Shown here piece after piece: positions 60,320-64,000 of a stretch of 64,000 bases of DNA. The translations under genes were made by a program, and so were the position numbers. The DNA is taken from NCBI GenBank assembly GCA_017591395.1, contig WEDG01004123.1, forward strand, positions 124,001 through 188,000, written 5' to 3'. The notes below the pieces were generated by a model. That model was given only the letters and a program-made list of their open reading frames with translations. It ran no database searches and was not told the DNA's origin. Origin of the DNA: Schistocephalus solidus. Taxonomy: Eukaryota; Platyhelminthes; Cestoda; Diphyllobothriidea; Diphyllobothriidae. Positions within the stretch are counted from its first letter, which is position 1, and each line of letters starts with the position of its first letter.

Positions 60320-63300
60320 AAGGTCTATAAGAACCTTGCAAAATTGCATGCGTTGTTCTCCTTCTTCTGTAAATTTTCGAAAACAACAGTGCGCATCTGT
60401 TATAAAGGCTCAAGAATTTTATAGAAATAGCGGATAGCGACTTAAATGCTCTGGAATAACTTAATTACCGGTTTCACTGCCATAGAATTCGGTAGAATCC
60501 TGTTGCTTCGATACGGGTCTAAAAAGGATAATTTTTCTCGCGGGAAACATTTGTGAATTGCACAATTTTCCATGTTCGAACATACAGCAAAACAGAAGCC
60601 TGAGGTTTCTGGCTTTCTTGCTGCTGTGCATAACGTACCGTTACCAATTTTGCTTATCTACTAAAGCTCATGACTATGCAGAGGTCCGAACATTCCGCGA
60701 TACTTAACCGCAACTAATGATCAGTTTTAAAATTCAGTGACTTAAAATTGACAGTTCATCCGTCAGATACTGACGTGATTGCATTGCCATTGATTCCCAT
60801 CAGCAGAACACCATTGTAATCAACTAAGTTGTTTTTACGTTATTTCATTTTAGACCCTTTTTATGCTTTATGAGTTAAAAATCAAAGATTTTAAAAATAA
60901 TTGCAGAAAATAGTTGAGGTCTTCAGTTTTTAAAACATCAAATTTTCCCCAAAAGTTACAATAAACTGTGGAGGTTCAAAAATAAGGACAAAACCTTTTG
61001 ATTCGAAGTCTATGAATGACAGCCTAGACCTTCTCAGGCGTAGGTCATTGAGCAGGCCAATCAATCTGCCCATGAGGAATAGATTGCTTATGAAACGAAA
61101 GGTAATGTCGCTGAGATAACATGGTAACTGTTGGGATGATTTTCATAAATTCACTATAAAATATTCGGTTATTAGCGACGACCCCAAGTATACTTGCCTT
61201 TTAGCACCTAGTAAATTTGGCCGACTTACAGTTTCTGAGCAAAGATATCGCAAAAAAATACAAAACATACCAGAAACTGTGCACAGTTTTAGCCTAATGA
61301 TCTATTTATTTCACAGCAAATTCGCAATGAACTCTACCTAAGCCACAGCCCAAACGCTTTGACGTCAAGTTACTAATAAATTCCTCGCAAGCCTTTTTTT
61401 GACTGGAGAAAATGGTTCTGTGAAGAAGTTGCACTAGGGTTCACTTGCAATGTTTATTAAGTCAAATTGTGGATTTTTGCGGAGGTTCCTTGAAGTAAAC
61501 ACGGATGATACATTTATATTTTGGGAAAAGATAACATGAGTATTTCATCAAGGTTTTACGTCGAGCAAAGTGGTACTAGTACATGAGGCAGGAGGGCGAG
61601 GATAGTTTATGGAATGCAGCAATGTGGTAAACTGTCGGTCGACTTAAAAAACATAATTCTTCGACACCTGATGAATGGAAAACAGGGGATGCAGTAGCGT
61701 CAACTTCTCCCTCACAGTGTAACCCACTTTACAGGGGCTAACGCAAGGCCTGTCGGTCAATTGATGAAGCCTCCGCCGAGCGCGGGAGTGATGGCCGTTC
61801 AGGATTGAAGGGGAGAGGGTCAACCACTGCTGTTCTGCGGAGGTCCGGCTGCCCTACCAAAGTAGGATCCGGTGTTTGTGGTTGGTTGTGAGGAAAGTGC
61901 TCGTCATCAAAGTTCAGAATGGGCAGTTCACGGCCCTGGCCCTCCAACATAATGGATTCCTGAAAGCAACGCAGGTTCGAAGTATCGTAGGTTTCGGACA
62001 AATGGTGACAAGTGCCGTCGAGTGTAAAAGGGCGCTGACCGAAGGTGCTGACAGTGGTGCTGTAGCTGGTGGGATGATAAAGGGCTTAAAAGGGTCCATC
62101 GAGGCTATTCGGCGCCCATAACCGAGTTTAGTAAGGCCGCCATGGTATCCTTAAGAGACAAGCAAATATAGAATGGTTGAACAGGCCAAACAGTCTCCAA
62201 AAAGCTTGATTCAACTGTACTAGCAAGCAAAAGCATATGGGCGAATACATTGTTGTTATCATTGAAATGCACTATCTGTGTTCTCAACCAAGAAACGCTC
62301 AAACAAGAAATACTGCAGCCTCCATTTTACCGGCAAACTGCCTCTGCCTACAACTGAAATCGCTTTTTGGAAAAGTGGATGCATGTCTGAAAACTAAAAC
62401 GTAGTATATTTAAGTTGCAGCGTATATGCTGCTTAGAAATTCATCTTGAAGTGTAAGGCAAAAAAAAAGATTTCTGGCTAAAAAGGCAGCCAGCAATGAG
62501 CCTAGGCTGGGAATCTATCGCCCTGCGACGTGTTCCACACTTGCTTGTCAAAAACACCCTCTGTGGCTCCGTTCCTGTCTGAGCGGCCAATTTATTGTGT
62601 TTCTGCAGTTTCTTCGAAAGTGTGTTCGCGTTTTTGACATGCAGTGTCCAGGGCAACTGTAGACTATAATTGGTTGACAAGGATCGGTAACCGTCTACAC
62701 ACCGCATTCCGTTACCGCTGTGATACCACGTAGCAGTTTACAGCCGCGGCCGGATTATCCTCGGCCAGCGGCTCTCCAGTGCGATGTTCTGCCCAATTTG
62801 TGGCATATTGCTTCTGCACAGTTTGAATGGATGATACATAATCCACCATAACTAAAGGAAGATCCACTATGTAAAGTTCTGATAAACTGACGTTTCGTCA
62901 TGCACCATTGCGAATCCTTCGCATTAAGCCAATCAAATGCTCGGGCCGAGCTTGGATTTGGCACATCGCTTTGATATTCGCGATCAGTGGTCGACCGATA
63001 AACTATTGTCTGTTTGCTGTATAGTACCAATGCTAGCTTTTGCCCGTCCAGTCCAGCGATTGAAAAGTCCGAATTACGAAGCACGGCCGTTCAGAAATCT
63101 CGGATACAAATGCCTGCAGATCGCACGGAAAAATAGGCTTTGAGTCAAGTGAGCCCCAACTTCAGAAAAGAACGTCACTAGGAAACTAAAAAATGCAATG
63201 ACAGGTTTATGAAAGCCTCCATCGGAGTGGTTACACAATAATTACGTTTCTTGCTCTAATTTCTTGAAATTGGAAGAAAACACTTTGCTTGCGTTACTGA

Positions 63301-64000
63301 GCGATGACTGACGGAGTTTTTTTTGATATTTTTATATTGGCTGTCTGATCCGTTTCAATGTCATGAATATCCGTTGCGCACGACTTAAAAGTATCCACAG
63401 ACCGAGTAAACGCCACTTTTTCTAACATTGTTTGAAATCTAAAAAAAGACTTGGAAACTATAAGGATGACTTCAAGAGGGTCAACTAATAGAAGGGTTAA
63501 AAGTATTTCGTGTTCCTCATCACGTCCTGAACCCCTGACCCTTTTCTTTGAACAAAGCGGAATCGTTAGTTTATTTCATCAGCAAAAATCCGCCAAATAA
63601 GCAGTTTGCTTTATGATTAGCGTTCGATATTCACGTGCAGTTAACTTCTTTTTAGATAAGAATACAATTTTTGTTTTAAGAGGGATCGTTATAAAAAAGA
63701 GAGGTTCCCCATGGGGAAAATTCAAGAGGAAGCTATGAAAACAGGCAGTATTTCGAAGAACCCTTTTTTTAATGGTAGAGACACATCCTAGCATAATGGA
63801 TTCGGATAAAAAACAATCAGAGTCTAAAACCAAGCTGAGGGGCGTTTCTTAGGGCAGATGGGGAATAACTTAGATGATAAGGTAGTTAAAGAGGCCTGAG
63901 AACGAGATGTACAGTCTTTTTAAGGTATGTGTTAAATTTCCATCCTTCCTGACGTCAAAATATAAAACAGCCCTTTTGAAACCACGAGGAACTAACAAAT
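60320..64000. other. Unassigned stretch to window end
   Basis: Short ORFs only. A proline-rich 87-codon minus-strand ORF at 61738-62001 and an 81-codon plus-strand ORF at 61876-62121 overlap antisense in a moderately GC-rich patch. Neither has a recognised domain. Confidence 0.4.

Noticed and set aside
61738..62121. Overlapping antisense ORFs with Pro-rich or Ala/Gly-rich peptides
   Set aside because: No domain, no splice framing, and both strands open because of local GC content.

Overview
This is eukaryotic, intron-rich, repeat-laden DNA. It has no long uninterrupted ORFs, no operons and no prokaryotic signals. Coding sequence appears as short exons with GT/AG splice sites, spread among degraded retroelements. 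The repeat types (a LINE with C2H2 zinc fingers at its C-terminus, GIY-YIG Penelope-like elements, a second EN/RT LINE and tRNA-derived SINEs) are ones I associate with flatworms, and most closely with diphyllobothriid-type tapeworms. That taxonomic call is inference from recalled family resemblance, not from any search.

Layout. (1) 1-12.3 kb: part of one minus-strand gene, a mitochondrial-type PP2C protein phosphatase (PPTC7/PTC7 family). Four consecutive exons can be read at 12291-12180, 4716-4537, 1702-1504 and 298-157. Their phases fit perfectly and together they give 211 codons; the 5' and 3' ends lie outside what I can see. Its introns hold a degraded DDE transposase (about 3.7-4.0 kb) and a nearly full-length dead LINE (about 8.5-5.4 kb, minus). 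(2) 13.3-19.9 kb: a retroelement graveyard. It contains a fragment of the zinc-finger LINE, a plus-strand CR1/jockey-like LINE split by a minus-strand Penelope-like element (PLE), then the C-terminal part of a zinc-finger LINE that ends in an intact C2H2 finger. (3) 20-24.6 kb: a SINE-like piece, the 3' end of another PLE (minus), and a head-to-head plus-strand PLE copy. (4) 24.6-31.1 kb: mostly unassigned, then a 430-bp inverted-repeat element with a telomere-like core and a tandem array of a tRNA-derived SINE ending in a TA microsatellite. (5) 31.7-32.6 kb: a GC-rich island. (6) 34.9-35.35 kb: two phase-compatible minus-strand exons of a gene I do not recognise. (7) 36-57 kb: mainly intergenic or intronic sequence with a few isolated candidate exons, a PLE C-terminal fragment (about 47.4-47.96 kb), a long TAC microsatellite inside a duplicated flank, and a second telomere-like block. 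(8) 58.4-59.8 kb: a diverged inverted duplication. The remainder is unassigned.

Only the phosphatase gene is a confident host gene. The transposable elements are all inactive: frameshifted, with stops, and with damaged reverse-transcriptase active sites where these can be seen. I found no CRISPR array, rRNA, intact tRNA or novel multi-gene system.
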